Assembly: GCF_900188085.1 (NCBI RefSeq)
Contig: NZ_FZOU01000004.1
Span: forward strand, 470,177 to 534,176
Reading direction: 5' to 3'
From: Granulicella rosea
GTDB lineage: Bacteria; Acidobacteriota; Terriglobia; Terriglobales; Acidobacteriaceae
DNA length: 64,000 nt
Below, piece after piece: positions 1 through 8,437 of the stretch. Position 1 is the stretch's first letter, and each line of letters starts with the position of its first letter. A program made the translations under genes and the position numbers. The notes under the pieces were generated by a model. That model was not told the DNA's origin. It ran no database searches and was given only the letters and a program-made list of their open reading frames with translations.

Positions 1-120
1 AACGCCTTCCACTTCTTCAAGCGCTGGCCGCTGCTGCCGGTCTCGAATCGCGCCATGCGCGGCGCGCTCGAAGGCACGCTGACGCAGGCCGATGTGCTGC
101 GGCGCTACCAGGGCAGATAG
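1..120 (+). CDS. C-terminal end of an unidentified protein (cut by window start)
   Basis: Frame 1 is open from the window edge to TAG at 118-120 and gives 39 residues ending in ...TQADVLRRYQGR. The codons end in G or C as in the neighbouring genes, so this looks like a real reading frame rather than noise. No family can be assigned from this short tail. It converges on the DUF2252 gene, whose stop lies 8 nt further on, with no clear terminator between them. Confidence 0.5.
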   Translation, partial: NAFHFFKRWPLLPVSNRAMRGALEGTLTQADVLRRYQGR

Positions 121-127
121 TTCCCTG

Positions 128-1381
128 CTAAGCGGCGCCCATCGCATATCGGCGGCAGTGCTCCAGATACGCCGCCTCGTGCAGCGCCACCAGGTCCAGC
201 ACGCTGCTCCAGAGCCAGCGCGGCGCGTCCAGGCCTTTGCCGTTGCGGCGTTTCAGGTCCTTCGCCCAGGATTGCCTTGTGACCCGATCCATCTGCCGCC
301 CATGCGCGCGGCCTACGACGCCGGCCATCAGACGCGCGATGGCGATCGCATCCGCCTGCCGGAGTCCGATGAGTTCGAACTTCAGATCCTGCGGACGAAG
401 CTCTCGCACCACGATCGGCCGGCCGGCGATCTTCGCGGGCAGCATACGGTCGCCGAGGAACGGCGAAAGCGCCCGGGCGCCCGCCACCACTCGCTCGGCG
501 TCGTTCGACGGCATCTCCTTGCCTTTGGTGCAGGGCGCGGCGGCGCGCGAAGCCTCCTTCAGGTCGAGCAGCCGGTACTCGTGGCGCTTCTTTTCGCCCA
601 CGCCAACCAGCGCCGCGTAGCGCAGACGGCCCAGCGAGCTGCAACCCTTCATCCAGTAGGCTCCGTCCAGCAGACGAACCTGCTGCGGCTCCGCGTCGTT
701 GCCGATCTTCTGCACGAGCTGATGCAGGCCCTCCTCGTCGAAGAGCGTCTCCAGCTCTTTCTGCTCGTCGGCGTTGAGAGCCCAGAACTTCGACCCCAGA
801 GGAATCGTCGGCTTGACGTCCTCGATGCGCTCTTCGGCCAGGTGCTTCCAGCGGCGGTTCTTCGACTCGCGCATGACCTTGCGGATAGGCTCGATCTCCT
901 CCGGCAAGACGCGGTCGGCGCGACCGGCCAGGGCCGCCCCGTAGCCGCCGATCATCGCTTCGAGCATCAGCGCCGTCGTCACGCCGGGCAGGTCGGAGCT
1001 GCGACCGGCCATCGCCAGCGAGAGTCCCAGCCGCAGCAGGTCGTGCGCAGGATTGCCGATGACGGTCTGGTCCAGGTCGCGAATCTGAATGTCGATATTG
1101 CCTTCCACGTCGGCGACCGGGCCGAGGTTGCCGGTGTGGCAGTCGCCGCAGATCCAGATATCCGGCCCGGCCGGCACGGTCGCCTGCACGGCGTCGCTGC
1201 GCAGCCAGTCGTAAAACCGAACCGTGCTGCCGCGCACATAGGCGTGGGCCGAGGCCGCCATCTTGAGTTGCTGCCGCTCGCGGAGGATCGCATCCCGCTG
1301 CGCCTTGGTCCTGGGTGATGAAGTCTTTGCCAATGTTGCCCCTTTTGTGTCCCAGAAACCTGAGATGCATAAACCATTCAC
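128..1381 (-). CDS. DUF2252 family protein
   Basis: A protein of up to 417 residues of the DUF2252 family, which has a kinase-like fold (similar to aminoglycoside phosphotransferases) and no settled function. The recognisable block is about residues 40-125: AHAYVRGSTVRFYDWL, then ICGDCHTGNLGPV, then DLDQTVIGNPAHDLLRL; this N-terminal motif set is diagnostic of the family. The ATG at 1381 has no clear ribosome binding site. A TTG at 1333 is preceded by AAAGGGG at good spacing and would remove 16 residues (MNGLCISGFWDTKGAT), so it is the more likely start. The gene is divergent from the Na/Pi transporter gene, and both promoters must fit into about 110 nt or less. Confidence 0.85.
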   Translation of the reverse strand: MNGLCISGFWDTKGATLAKTSSPRTKAQRDAILRERQQLKMAASAHAYVRGSTVRFYDWLRSDAVQATVPAGPDIWICGDCHTGNLGPVADVEGNIDIQIRDLDQTVIGNPAHDLLRLGLSLAMAGRSSDLPGVTTALMLEAMIGGYGAALAGRADRVLPEEIEPIRKVMRESKNRRWKHLAEERIEDVKPTIPLGSKFWALNADEQKELETLFDEEGLHQLVQKIGNDAEPQQVRLLDGAYWMKGCSSLGRLRYAALVGVGEKKRHEYRLLDLKEASRAAAPCTKGKEMPSNDAERVVAGARALSPFLGDRMLPAKIAGRPIVVRELRPQDLKFELIGLRQADAIAIARLMAGVVGRAHGRQMDRVTRQSWAKDLKRRNGKGLDAPRWLWSSVLDLVALHEAAYLEHCRRYAMGAA

Positions 1382-1441
1382 ATAGACTTGTTACTGTGGA
1401 GGCTTCGAGGATTGGGACACCAGGGGACAACTGCACCGGCG

Positions 1442-3025
1442 ATGACTCTACTCTTAGCGCTTTATCTCGCCGGGCTTAGCTTCTTCTTCACCGGCGTCTC
1501 CGGCATATCGGACAACCTGCGGCAGTTGAGCGGCCAACGCTTTCGCCAATGGCTGTCGCGCGCGACCCACCATCCTCTGCTGGCCGGCCTGCTGGGCACG
1601 GCGCTGGGGCTGGTGACGCAGAGCACCTCGGTGGTCGCCTTCGTGCTCTCCGGCATGACCGCCAGCGGTCTGCTGCCCATGCAGCGCGCGCTGATGGTCC
1701 TGGCCTGGGCGAACCTGGGCACGGCGGCGCTGGTCTTCATCGCCACGCTGGACCTGCACATGCCGATCCTCTACCTGATCGGCATCAGCGGCCTCATCCT
1801 CGCGTTCAAGCTGTGGGATAAATGGAAGCCGGCCTTTGGCGGCGTGCTCTCGATCGGCCTCGTCTTCTTCGGGCTGGATATGATGAAGCAGGTCTTCAAG
1901 CCGCTCTCCTCCGCGCCCGGCTTCGCCACTGTCAGCGGCTTCTTCGACTACTGGCCGGACGCCGCCTTCTTCGTCGGCATGCTCATGCGGACGGTCATCC
2001 ACTCCTCCGCGGCGGTCGAGGCCATCGGCATCACGTTGAACAAGGGCGGCTTCCTGGCCGAGTTCCAGTCCATGATGTCGATGGCCGGACTCGGCGTCGG
2101 CACCGCCATCGCAACCTACCTGCTTTCGAGCAACCTGCGCGGCGTGCCCCGGCAGATCGCGCTCTTCCAGGCCGGAACCAACGTCGTCGCGGGCGTGCTC
2201 TTCGCCGCGGTCTTTATCGCCGAACGCATCACCCGCGAGCCGTTGCTCATCGCGGGCGTCGACCACCTCAGTCCCTCGGTCAGCGGACGCATGGCGATCA
2301 TGTACTTCTGCTTCAACGCGACGATCATGCTGCTCTCGCTGGCCGTGCTGCCCTGGGCGCCGGGCTGGCTGGAGCGGCTGTGCCCGCCGACGCCCGAGCA
2401 GGACCTTTCCCGGCCGATGTACCTGCAGACCGAGGCGCTGCGTTCGCCCGAGACGGCGCTCGACCTGGTCGCGCTCGAACAGGTTCGGCTGGTGCGTGGA
2501 CTGCAGCGCTACCTCGAGATCGCACGCGGTGAAAGCACGTTCGAGCTGGAGTCGCTGCACGGCGCAGCCAACGAACTGGGCACGAAGATCACCGAATTCC
2601 TGGACGCGCTGGTCGGCAAGCCACTTTCGGGGAAGCTCGCCAGCCGGGTGATCTCGTTCCAACGCAAGGAGGAGACGATCCGCGCGCTCGAGGACAACGT
2701 CTACCTCTTCGCCGAGACGCTGCACGACCAGACCGGCGCGGCCGCCATGGCCAACCGGCTGGTGGAGGCGCTCGACACCATCGTCCTGACCGCCATCGAC
2801 GCGCTCCACAGCCAGGACAAGATGGACCTCGACATGCTGATGAAGCTGACCGACGACCGCGGCGGCATGATGGAACGGCTGCGCGGACGCATCGGCGTCG
2901 ACGGCAGTGAAGATGTGGGCAATGTCGCCGCGCTGCACTATGCGACAACCTTGTTCGAGAGAAATGTCTGGCTGCTCAGGCAGTTGGCGTTGTGGCTGAA
3001 AGAAGATACGAAGGCGACCGCGTGA
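1442..3025 (+). CDS. Na+/phosphate cotransporter-family membrane protein with PhoU-like tail
   Basis: About 527 residues of the Na/Pi-cotransporter II (NptA/YjbB) family. The N-terminal ~320 residues hold the duplicated membrane core: hydrophobic segments carry the family QSTS signature (LVTQSTSVVAFVLSG) and its second-half counterpart (TVIHSSAAVEAIG). The C-terminal ~180 residues are helical and charged, like the PhoU-like domain found in bacterial members. It probably moves phosphate or another anion across the inner membrane. The frame is open upstream to a TTG at 1388, but the ATG at 1442 starts directly at the first membrane helix (MTLLLALYLAGLSFFF) and is preferred. It is convergent with the PP2C response-regulator gene; an imperfect hairpin lies between the two stops. 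Confidence 0.85.
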   Translation: MTLLLALYLAGLSFFFTGVSGISDNLRQLSGQRFRQWLSRATHHPLLAGLLGTALGLVTQSTSVVAFVLSGMTASGLLPMQRALMVLAWANLGTAALVFIATLDLHMPILYLIGISGLILAFKLWDKWKPAFGGVLSIGLVFFGLDMMKQVFKPLSSAPGFATVSGFFDYWPDAAFFVGMLMRTVIHSSAAVEAIGITLNKGGFLAEFQSMMSMAGLGVGTAIATYLLSSNLRGVPRQIALFQAGTNVVAGVLFAAVFIAERITREPLLIAGVDHLSPSVSGRMAIMYFCFNATIMLLSLAVLPWAPGWLERLCPPTPEQDLSRPMYLQTEALRSPETALDLVALEQVRLVRGLQRYLEIARGESTFELESLHGAANELGTKITEFLDALVGKPLSGKLASRVISFQRKEETIRALEDNVYLFAETLHDQTGAAAMANRLVEALDTIVLTAIDALHSQDKMDLDMLMKLTDDRGGMMERLRGRIGVDGSEDVGNVAALHYATTLFERNVWLLRQLALWLKEDTKATA

Positions 3026-3044
3026 AGCGAGAACGGTGGGTCTG

Positions 3045-3079
3045 GAGCTGTTAGCTTGATCGCTTTAAGCTGACAGCTC
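3045..3079. terminator. Hairpin between convergent genes
   Basis: GAGCTGTTAGCTT and AAGCTGACAGCTC form a 13-bp stem with one G-T wobble and a 9-nt loop, between the transporter stop (3025) and the PP2C response-regulator stop (3088). There is no T-run, so intrinsic termination is only a possibility. Confidence 0.4.
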
Positions 3080-3087
3080 TCGAAGAC

Positions 3088-4269
3088 CTACAGCTTGAAC
3101 TCGACCAGCGAAAAGTCGTCCTCGAACTCGGCCTTGCCCTGCCAGGCCCGCGCGGCGTCGACGACCTTGTCGAGTGCGTCGGCATGCGGCGCTGCGCCGG
3201 CCAGCACCTTCGTAAAGTCGCCGACGTTCATCATCACGTCGTCCGCGTTCGAGACCTCGTAGCAGCCGTCGCTGTAGACGTAGAGCTTCGTGCCTGCCGC
3301 GATCGTCGCCGAAAGGTCGCCGAACACCGCGAACGGGAACGCGCCGATCATCATGCCGGTCGAGCTCATCAGCGTGGACGAGCCGTCCGGTGCGATGGCG
3401 ATCGCCGGAGGGTGGCCGCCCGAGGCCCAGCGCAGCTCGCGCGTTGAGGGTGTGAAAACGCCGTACCACATGGTGAAGTACTTGCCGTCCTGCTCGCCCA
3501 TGGGAAAGGCCTTGTTCAACGCCGAGAGCACCTGCGAAGGCACGGCGAAGTCCGTATCCGGCAGGGTGAAGTTGCGGATCGTGTTGATGGCCGAGACCGA
3601 GAGCAGCGCCGAGCCGACGCCGTGGCCGCAGACGTCGAGCAGGTACATGGCAAGCTGGTCCGGATTCAGCCAGTGGTAGCCGAACGAGTCTCCGCCGAGC
3701 GCCGTCGAGGTGATGAAGCGCCAGTCCGACGGCACGGGCGAGCCGCCGGCCATCGGCGCGGGCAGCAGCGAACGCACATAGGCCGCCGCGTCGGCCAGCT
3801 CCTGCGCGATGACGCGCTGCTGGGCCTCGAGCGCCTTGAAGGCCTCGTCTCTCTGGAGGCGAAGGATGTACGCCGCCGAGTGGTAGCGGATGCGCGCGAC
3901 GACCTCCAGCTTATCCGGCAGCTTGACGAGATAGTCGTTCGCGCCGGCGTTGAAGGCGTCGGCCTTGGTCGTCGCCTCTTCCTTTGAAGACAGCACGATC
4001 AGCGGCGTGGAGGCGGTCGAGGCCTGCGCGCGGAAGGCCCGCACCATGTCGATACCATCGACGCCGGGCATGATGAGGTCCTGCAGGATGACGGTCGGGC
4101 CGAAGCTCTCGGCCTCGGCCAGCGCCAGCGTCGGATCGATGCAGAAGCGGTATTCGAGCCCCGGGATGTCGAGCAGCATGCGCCGGATCGTCTCCCCGAC
4201 GATCCGCTGGTCGTCGACCAGAAGAACCTTGATGTGGTGTTCGGTAAGCGTGATTGCAGGTGTGGTCAT
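3088..4269 (-). CDS. WspR-like receiver fused to a PP2C/SpoIIE phosphatase
   Basis: 393 residues. Residues ~12-135 are a CheY-like receiver: the acidic pair in VLLVDDQ, the phospho-acceptor D64 in ILQDLIMPG, and the K in GANDYLVKLPD. A charged helix follows (RIRYHSAAYILRLQRDEAFKAL). From memory, this receiver plus stalk matches Pseudomonas WspR closely (FCxDP, PTVILQDL, KEE, ANDYLVKLPD, ARIRYHS, LQRDEA). In place of GGDEF the C-terminal ~230 residues are a PP2C-type phosphatase of the SpoIIE/RsbU class with all metal motifs: GGDSFGY, DVCGHGVGSALL, SDGCYE and a terminal DDFSLVEF. Likely role (inferred): when phosphorylated by the operon's CheA, it dephosphorylates the STAS protein encoded at the operon head. 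The start at 4269 follows AAAGAGGA; the longer upstream frame would run through a dispersed repeat. It is the last gene of the chemosensory operon, 98 nt after cheB. Confidence 0.92.
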   Translation of the reverse strand: MTTPAITLTEHHIKVLLVDDQRIVGETIRRMLLDIPGLEYRFCIDPTLALAEAESFGPTVILQDLIMPGVDGIDMVRAFRAQASTASTPLIVLSSKEEATTKADAFNAGANDYLVKLPDKLEVVARIRYHSAAYILRLQRDEAFKALEAQQRVIAQELADAAAYVRSLLPAPMAGGSPVPSDWRFITSTALGGDSFGYHWLNPDQLAMYLLDVCGHGVGSALLSVSAINTIRNFTLPDTDFAVPSQVLSALNKAFPMGEQDGKYFTMWYGVFTPSTRELRWASGGHPPAIAIAPDGSSTLMSSTGMMIGAFPFAVFGDLSATIAAGTKLYVYSDGCYEVSNADDVMMNVGDFTKVLAGAAPHADALDKVVDAARAWQGKAEFEDDFSLVEFKL

Positions 4270-4320
4270 CGCGTCCTCTTTTTGTCCGTCCCGGTCCCTA
4301 TGTTTGTCATTCCCTTTGTT

Positions 4321-4390
4321 TGTCGTTCCCGAAGGGAATCTGCTTCTGTCTCTGTCTTCCCTGCCCGTCATCCTCGCAGAGGGTCCGCTG
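4321..4390. repeat. Dispersed short repeats between cheB and the PP2C regulator
   Basis: Two units: TTCCCGAAGGGAATCTGCTT (within 4321-4350) and GTCATCCTCGCAGAGGGTCC (4367-4390). Related copies lie at 7761-7794 and 10071-10150. The second unit includes the cheB stop codon and encodes its last residues (PLRG). Confidence 0.85.
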
Positions 4391-5444
4391 TCCGTACCTT
4401 TCCCGCCAGAATCGCGTCCCTCACCCGCGCGCCGATCTGGCCGAGCGGCAGAATCTCCATCGCCGCCTTCAGATCGGCCGCGGCCTTCGGCATGCCGTAG
4501 ACGATCGACGTCGCCTTATCCTGCGCGATCGTGTACGCCCCGGCCTGCCGCATCGCCAGCAGCCCCTCGCCGCCGTCGCGGCCCATCCCGGTCAGCAGCA
4601 CGCCGACCCTCGGCGCGCGATGCGAGTGCGCCAGCGAGCTGAAGAGCGCATCCACCGACGGCCGATACGCTGTCTCACGCGGATGCGGCGTGTAGCGCAG
4701 CACACCGCCCTCGCCGCTGCGTTCGAGGATCATGTGGTCGTTCGAACCCGCCAGATAGACGTGACCCGCAACAAGCCGTTCGCCGTCCACCCCGATGCTG
4801 ACCGGCATCGGCGCATGGTGCTGCAACCATGCCGCCAGCCCCGGCGCGAACTGCTCGTCCACATGCTGCGCCACCAGCACCGCCGCGGGAAAGTTCCCAG
4901 GCAGCGCGCCCAGCAACTGCGCCAGTGCCTGCGGCCCGCCGGTCGAAGAGCCGATGGCGACAATGGCGAGATTCGACGGCGGCGTGATGCGCGAGATCAA
5001 CCCAGCCTGAGCGCCGGCCGGAGAAGACGGGCGGTCCGTATGTCGTCCCGGCCCGACCAGCCTCGCCACCATGCGCAGCTTCTGCAGCAGCGGCTCCGCG
5101 CCGGCCATGTCGCCGGCCGTGCCCATGACGGGTGTGTTGACGGCATCGAGAGCGCCATAGCCCATGGCCTCGAAGACGAGGCTGCGGTTGCCGACCGTCG
5201 TCGCGGTGACGACGAGAATCACGCAAGGCGTCGTCTGCATGATCCGCCGGGTCGTCTCGGCGCCGTCGATGCCCGGCATGATGAGGTCCATCAGGATGAT
5301 CTCCGGGCGCTTGTCCGCGGCGAGACGCAGCGCCTCTTCGCCGGAATAGGCGGTCCAGATCAGTTCGAACTCCGGCAGCTCGGCCAGGATGCGGCGCAGC
5401 ACCTCCGCCGCGGTCCTCGAATCGTTCACAATGGCAACCTTCAA
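4368..5444 (-). CDS. wspF: CheB/WspF-like protein-glutamate methylesterase
   Basis: 358 residues. The receiver (1-~115) has phospho-acceptor D53 in LMDLIMPG; its opening reads AIVNDS, so one residue of the usual acidic pair is Asn, a wording shared, from memory, with WspF. The phrase FEAMGYGALDAVNTP is also WspF-like. The methylesterase domain (~158-350) has the catalytic triad S167 (GSSTGG), H194 (AQHVDEQF) and D290 (GMGRDGGEG). It should remove methyl groups from the receptor encoded upstream and so reset signalling. It overlaps cheA by ATGA (5441-5444), showing translational coupling. Its final codons lie in a dispersed repeat. Confidence 0.93.
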   Translation of the reverse strand: MKVAIVNDSRTAAEVLRRILAELPEFELIWTAYSGEEALRLAADKRPEIILMDLIMPGIDGAETTRRIMQTTPCVILVVTATTVGNRSLVFEAMGYGALDAVNTPVMGTAGDMAGAEPLLQKLRMVARLVGPGRHTDRPSSPAGAQAGLISRITPPSNLAIVAIGSSTGGPQALAQLLGALPGNFPAAVLVAQHVDEQFAPGLAAWLQHHAPMPVSIGVDGERLVAGHVYLAGSNDHMILERSGEGGVLRYTPHPRETAYRPSVDALFSSLAHSHRAPRVGVLLTGMGRDGGEGLLAMRQAGAYTIAQDKATSIVYGMPKAAADLKAAMEILPLGQIGARVRDAILAGKVRTADPLRG

Positions 5445-7711
5445 GCCGCGCCCCCCACGTCGATGATCGGCGCATCGGCCGGGCCGATCAAGTCCTCCAC
5501 CGCCTGGCGAAAGCTGTCGTTCTGAAACGCGCCCTTGGTCAGGTAGAAGTCAGCGCCTGCGTCCAGACCGCGCCGGCGATCCTCGTCGCGGTCCTTGTAC
5601 GAGAGGATGATGACCGGCATGCGCGCCATCCGCGCGTTGTCCCGCACCTTCATCACCAGCTCGATGCCGTTCATCTGCGGCATGTCGACGTCGCTGATGA
5701 GCAGGTCGTAGTCGTTCAGGCGCAGCAGGTTCCAGGCCTCCTGGCCGTTCTGCGCGGTGGTGACCTCGTATCCCGCGCGTACGAGCAGCCGCCGTTCCAT
5801 CTCGCGCACGGTGTGCGAGTCGTCGACGACCAGGATGTGCGGCACGCCGAGCAGCCCGTAGGCCAACGTGCTGGGCGAGGCGCCCGCGCGGCCATGCGCG
5901 GTCTGGATGAGGTCCTCCATGTCGAGGATCAGCAGCGGCAGACCGTTCTCGTCCATCGACGCGGCGCTGACGCCGGGAATCTTGCCAAAGCGCGGGTCCA
6001 GCCGGCGGACGGGCAGTTCGGTCTCGTCGACCAGCTTGTCCACCGCGAAGGCCACGCCGCCGGAGATCAGCAGCGGGATCGAGCCGCCAGCCAGCGGGCG
6101 GTCCGACAATCCCAGCAACGAACCCAGCGTGACCACCGGCAGACGCTCGCCGTCGGCCTCCACCGTCGGCGGGCCGCCGCGCTCGCCAGGCGTCGGTTCG
6201 AGGTGGGCGACGCGGTCGATCCGGACCAGCGGCACGGCGTAGTGCTCGCCCTCCACCTGCAGGCGGATGACCTTGATGACCGACCGCGTGACCGGCAGCG
6301 TGAGCCGGAAGACCGAGCCGGCGCCGGGATCGCTCGTCACCGTCACCGAGCCGCCGGCCTCCTGCACCATCGTCTGCACGACGTTCAGCCCAACGCCGCG
6401 GCCGGAGACCGCCGAGACCGACTCCCGCGTGCTGAAGCCGGGCAGGAAGAGGAACTCCAGCAGCTCCTTGTCCGAAAGCCCCGTCGCCGTCTCGCGCGAG
6501 ACGAGGTTGCGCGCGACGATGCGCTCCAGCAGCAGATCGCGATGGATGCCGTGGCCGTCGTCGCGCACGGTGATGACCAGCCGGCCGTTCTCGTGCCGGG
6601 CATGCAGGCGCAGATGCGCCTCCGGGGGTTTGCCCACCGCAACGCGCTCGGCGGGCGTCTCGATGCCGTGGTCGATCGCGTTGCTGAGCAGGTGCTGAAT
6701 CGGCGCTTCGAGCCGCTCGAGGATGTCGCGATCGACGCGCGTGCGCTCGCCCAGCACCTCCAGCCGCACCTGCTTGCCGAGGTCGCGCGCGGTGTCGCGC
6801 ACCAGCCGCTGCACGCCGGCGATGCCGTCCGAGAACGGCCGCAGGCGCCCCGCCAGGACGGTGCGGTAGAGCCGCTCCACCGATCTCTCATTGGCGCGCG
6901 AGACCAGGTCCAGCTCGGCGATATGCGCGGCGAAGCCGGCCGTCTGGCGGTCGATCTCGCGCAGCGCGGCGGTCTTCGCGGCGCCGGTCGACTCGCCGTC
7001 TTCGAGCACATGCAGAGCCCTGGCGATGGCGCGGCGGTTGCGCTCCAGCACATCGCCCTGCAGCGCGAGCGTACGCGAGGCGACCAGCGCCTCCGACGTC
7101 AGCGAAAGGATCTGGTCGAAGCGCTCGGCGGCGATTCGGACGTTGCGCTCGCGCGAGCCGTGCTCCTGCGCGCTGTGGGAGCCGAAGATGTCCTCCTCCG
7201 GCTCGTGCGCCTGTACCTTCGGCGCGTGGGCCGGCTTCGAAATGGGCGCGGCGGCGGGCGTTTCGACCGGCGCCGCGTCTGTCGTCTCCGCGGGAGGCGC
7301 GGTCTCAACGTGCGCGGACGCTTCATGAAACGTCTGCGCAAAGGCGACGATGGCCGGCCCCTGCTCCGCGAGCCAGGCCTCGGTCTCGGCGTCCGGCACG
7401 GCCTGCAGACGCGCCAGCCAGTCGGTCGCGGTCAGCATGCGGTCGACGTCGGCCGAGTCCAGCGTCGCGCCCGCCTGCGCCGCGACGAAGCGGTCCTCCA
7501 TGGCGTGCGTGAGCTGCACGATCGTATCGAGGCCGACGATGCGCGCAGCCCCTTTGAGCGAGTGCGCGGCGCGCATCAGCGCCTCCAGCGCCACGGCCGT
7601 CGCAGCGCCGGACTCCACCTGCAGCAGCTCGGTCTGCAGCACGCGCACCTGCTCCTCCGCCTCCATGCGGAAGAGTTCGAAGAGCGAGAAATCGTCGAGG
7701 CCGCTGCTCAT
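5441..7711 (-). CDS. wspE: CheA/WspE-like hybrid histidine kinase
   Basis: 756 residues. Domains in order: HPt with phospho-acceptor H50 (AAHSLKGAARIVG); an acidic, Ala/Pro-rich linker (~130-190); dimerisation helices; a HATPase domain with LSNAIDHGIE (N box), DDGHGI (G1) and GRGVGLNVV (G2); a CheW-like domain; and a C-terminal receiver with IVVDDS-type opening and D in LISDVDMP. The HPt-HATPase-CheW-REC layout is that of WspE rather than of a motility CheA. It should autophosphorylate under receptor control and pass phosphate to the PP2C response regulator and to CheB. A 195-nt gap with repeats separates it from the preceding cheW; it overlaps cheB by 4 nt. Confidence 0.93.
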   Translation of the reverse strand: MSSGLDDFSLFELFRMEAEEQVRVLQTELLQVESGAATAVALEALMRAAHSLKGAARIVGLDTIVQLTHAMEDRFVAAQAGATLDSADVDRMLTATDWLARLQAVPDAETEAWLAEQGPAIVAFAQTFHEASAHVETAPPAETTDAAPVETPAAAPISKPAHAPKVQAHEPEEDIFGSHSAQEHGSRERNVRIAAERFDQILSLTSEALVASRTLALQGDVLERNRRAIARALHVLEDGESTGAAKTAALREIDRQTAGFAAHIAELDLVSRANERSVERLYRTVLAGRLRPFSDGIAGVQRLVRDTARDLGKQVRLEVLGERTRVDRDILERLEAPIQHLLSNAIDHGIETPAERVAVGKPPEAHLRLHARHENGRLVITVRDDGHGIHRDLLLERIVARNLVSRETATGLSDKELLEFLFLPGFSTRESVSAVSGRGVGLNVVQTMVQEAGGSVTVTSDPGAGSVFRLTLPVTRSVIKVIRLQVEGEHYAVPLVRIDRVAHLEPTPGERGGPPTVEADGERLPVVTLGSLLGLSDRPLAGGSIPLLISGGVAFAVDKLVDETELPVRRLDPRFGKIPGVSAASMDENGLPLLILDMEDLIQTAHGRAGASPSTLAYGLLGVPHILVVDDSHTVREMERRLLVRAGYEVTTAQNGQEAWNLLRLNDYDLLISDVDMPQMNGIELVMKVRDNARMARMPVIILSYKDRDEDRRRGLDAGADFYLTKGAFQNDSFRQAVEDLIGPADAPIIDVGGAA

Positions 7712-7760
7712 GCTGGTCGTTCCTGTTGTCTCTGCAATTGCTTCTCTTGCTTTGTACCTT

Positions 7761-7794
7761 TGTTTGTCATCCTCGCAGAGGATCTGCTTCTGTC
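7761..7794. repeat. Dispersed repeat in the cheW-cheA gap
   Basis: TTTGTCATCCTCGCAGAGGA followed by TCTGCTTCTGTC; nearly the same as the unit at 10121-10150 (CGCGGAGGA variant) and related to 4367-4390. Confidence 0.85.
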
Positions 7795-7836
7795 TTACTC
7801 CAACACCCGCGACACGCCACCAAAAACCGTACCTCA

Positions 7837-7888
7837 GCGGCTAAAGCCGCCCTTCACCAGCCGCCGACGGCACGGCTGAAGCCGTGCC
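7837..7888. repeat. Two GGCTRAAGCC-type hairpins
   Basis: GCGGC-TAAA-GCCGC (7837-7850) and GGCACGGC-TGAA-GCCGTGCC (7869-7888). Both have a TRAA tetraloop and a GC stem and belong to the same family as the cluster at 10200-10341. They sit in the untranslated gap before cheA. Confidence 0.8.
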
Positions 7889-7906
7889 CTTAACACAACC
7901 AAGACA

Positions 7907-8437
7907 TCAAGCCGTCGCCAATCCAATCTGCCGGAACAGAACCTCGTGGTCCAGCAAATGATAAGCCCCACCCTCATCCGCGAAGCTCTCCTTCACCCAC
8001 TGCGCGGCGATCGGCGCGCGCTCGGCCGACGCGGCGCCCGCCAGACGCACCCCCAGCACGGCGTCGATCGGCACGGCCCACAGCCGGCCGGGCGACTCTT
8101 CGAGGATCAGCGTTCGCGGCGTGCTCGTCTGGGTCTCGGGCGTATCCAACAGGCGCGCCAGCGAGCAGCATGGCAGAATCTCCCCACGAAACGCGGCCAG
8201 ACCCAGCAGCACCGTGCCGCTGCGATGCGGAATGCGCGCAATATGCAGCACCGGCGCCACCGCCGACGCCAGCCGCGTCGGCAGAGCCAGACGCAGGCCG
8301 CCGATCTGAAACAGCAGCATCGAACCCGCCTGCCGGGCCGGGTCGGCGGGCCGCTCCGCCACCAGCGCCTGCAGCTCGTCGCGGTAGCCCTCGGGCAGCG
8401 GGCGGTCGAATAAGGTCACGGGCAAAGCCGGGTTCAT
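7907..8437 (-). CDS. wspD: CheW/WspD-like coupling protein
   Basis: 176 residues with one CheW domain from about residue 40 (LLFQIGGLRLALPTRLA ... VLHIARIPH ... LLGLAAFRGEILPCCSLARLL). The short N-terminal segment LFDRPLPEGYRDEL resembles what I recall of WspD, which has two scaffold proteins per operon. It couples the receptor to the CheA kinase at the inner membrane. ATG at 8437 overlaps the cheR stop (8434-8436) as ATGA. A longer in-frame reading upstream is a shadow of cheR. Confidence 0.88.
   Translation of the reverse strand: MNPALPVTLFDRPLPEGYRDELQALVAERPADPARQAGSMLLFQIGGLRLALPTRLASAVAPVLHIARIPHRSGTVLLGLAAFRGEILPCCSLARLLDTPETQTSTPRTLILEESPGRLWAVPIDAVLGVRLAGAASAERAPIAAQWVKESFADEGGAYHLLDHEVLFRQIGLATA

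Noticed and set aside
92..1436. Long frames on both strands over the DUF2252 gene
   Set aside because: Only the 128-1381 frame shows family motifs; the others are shadows.
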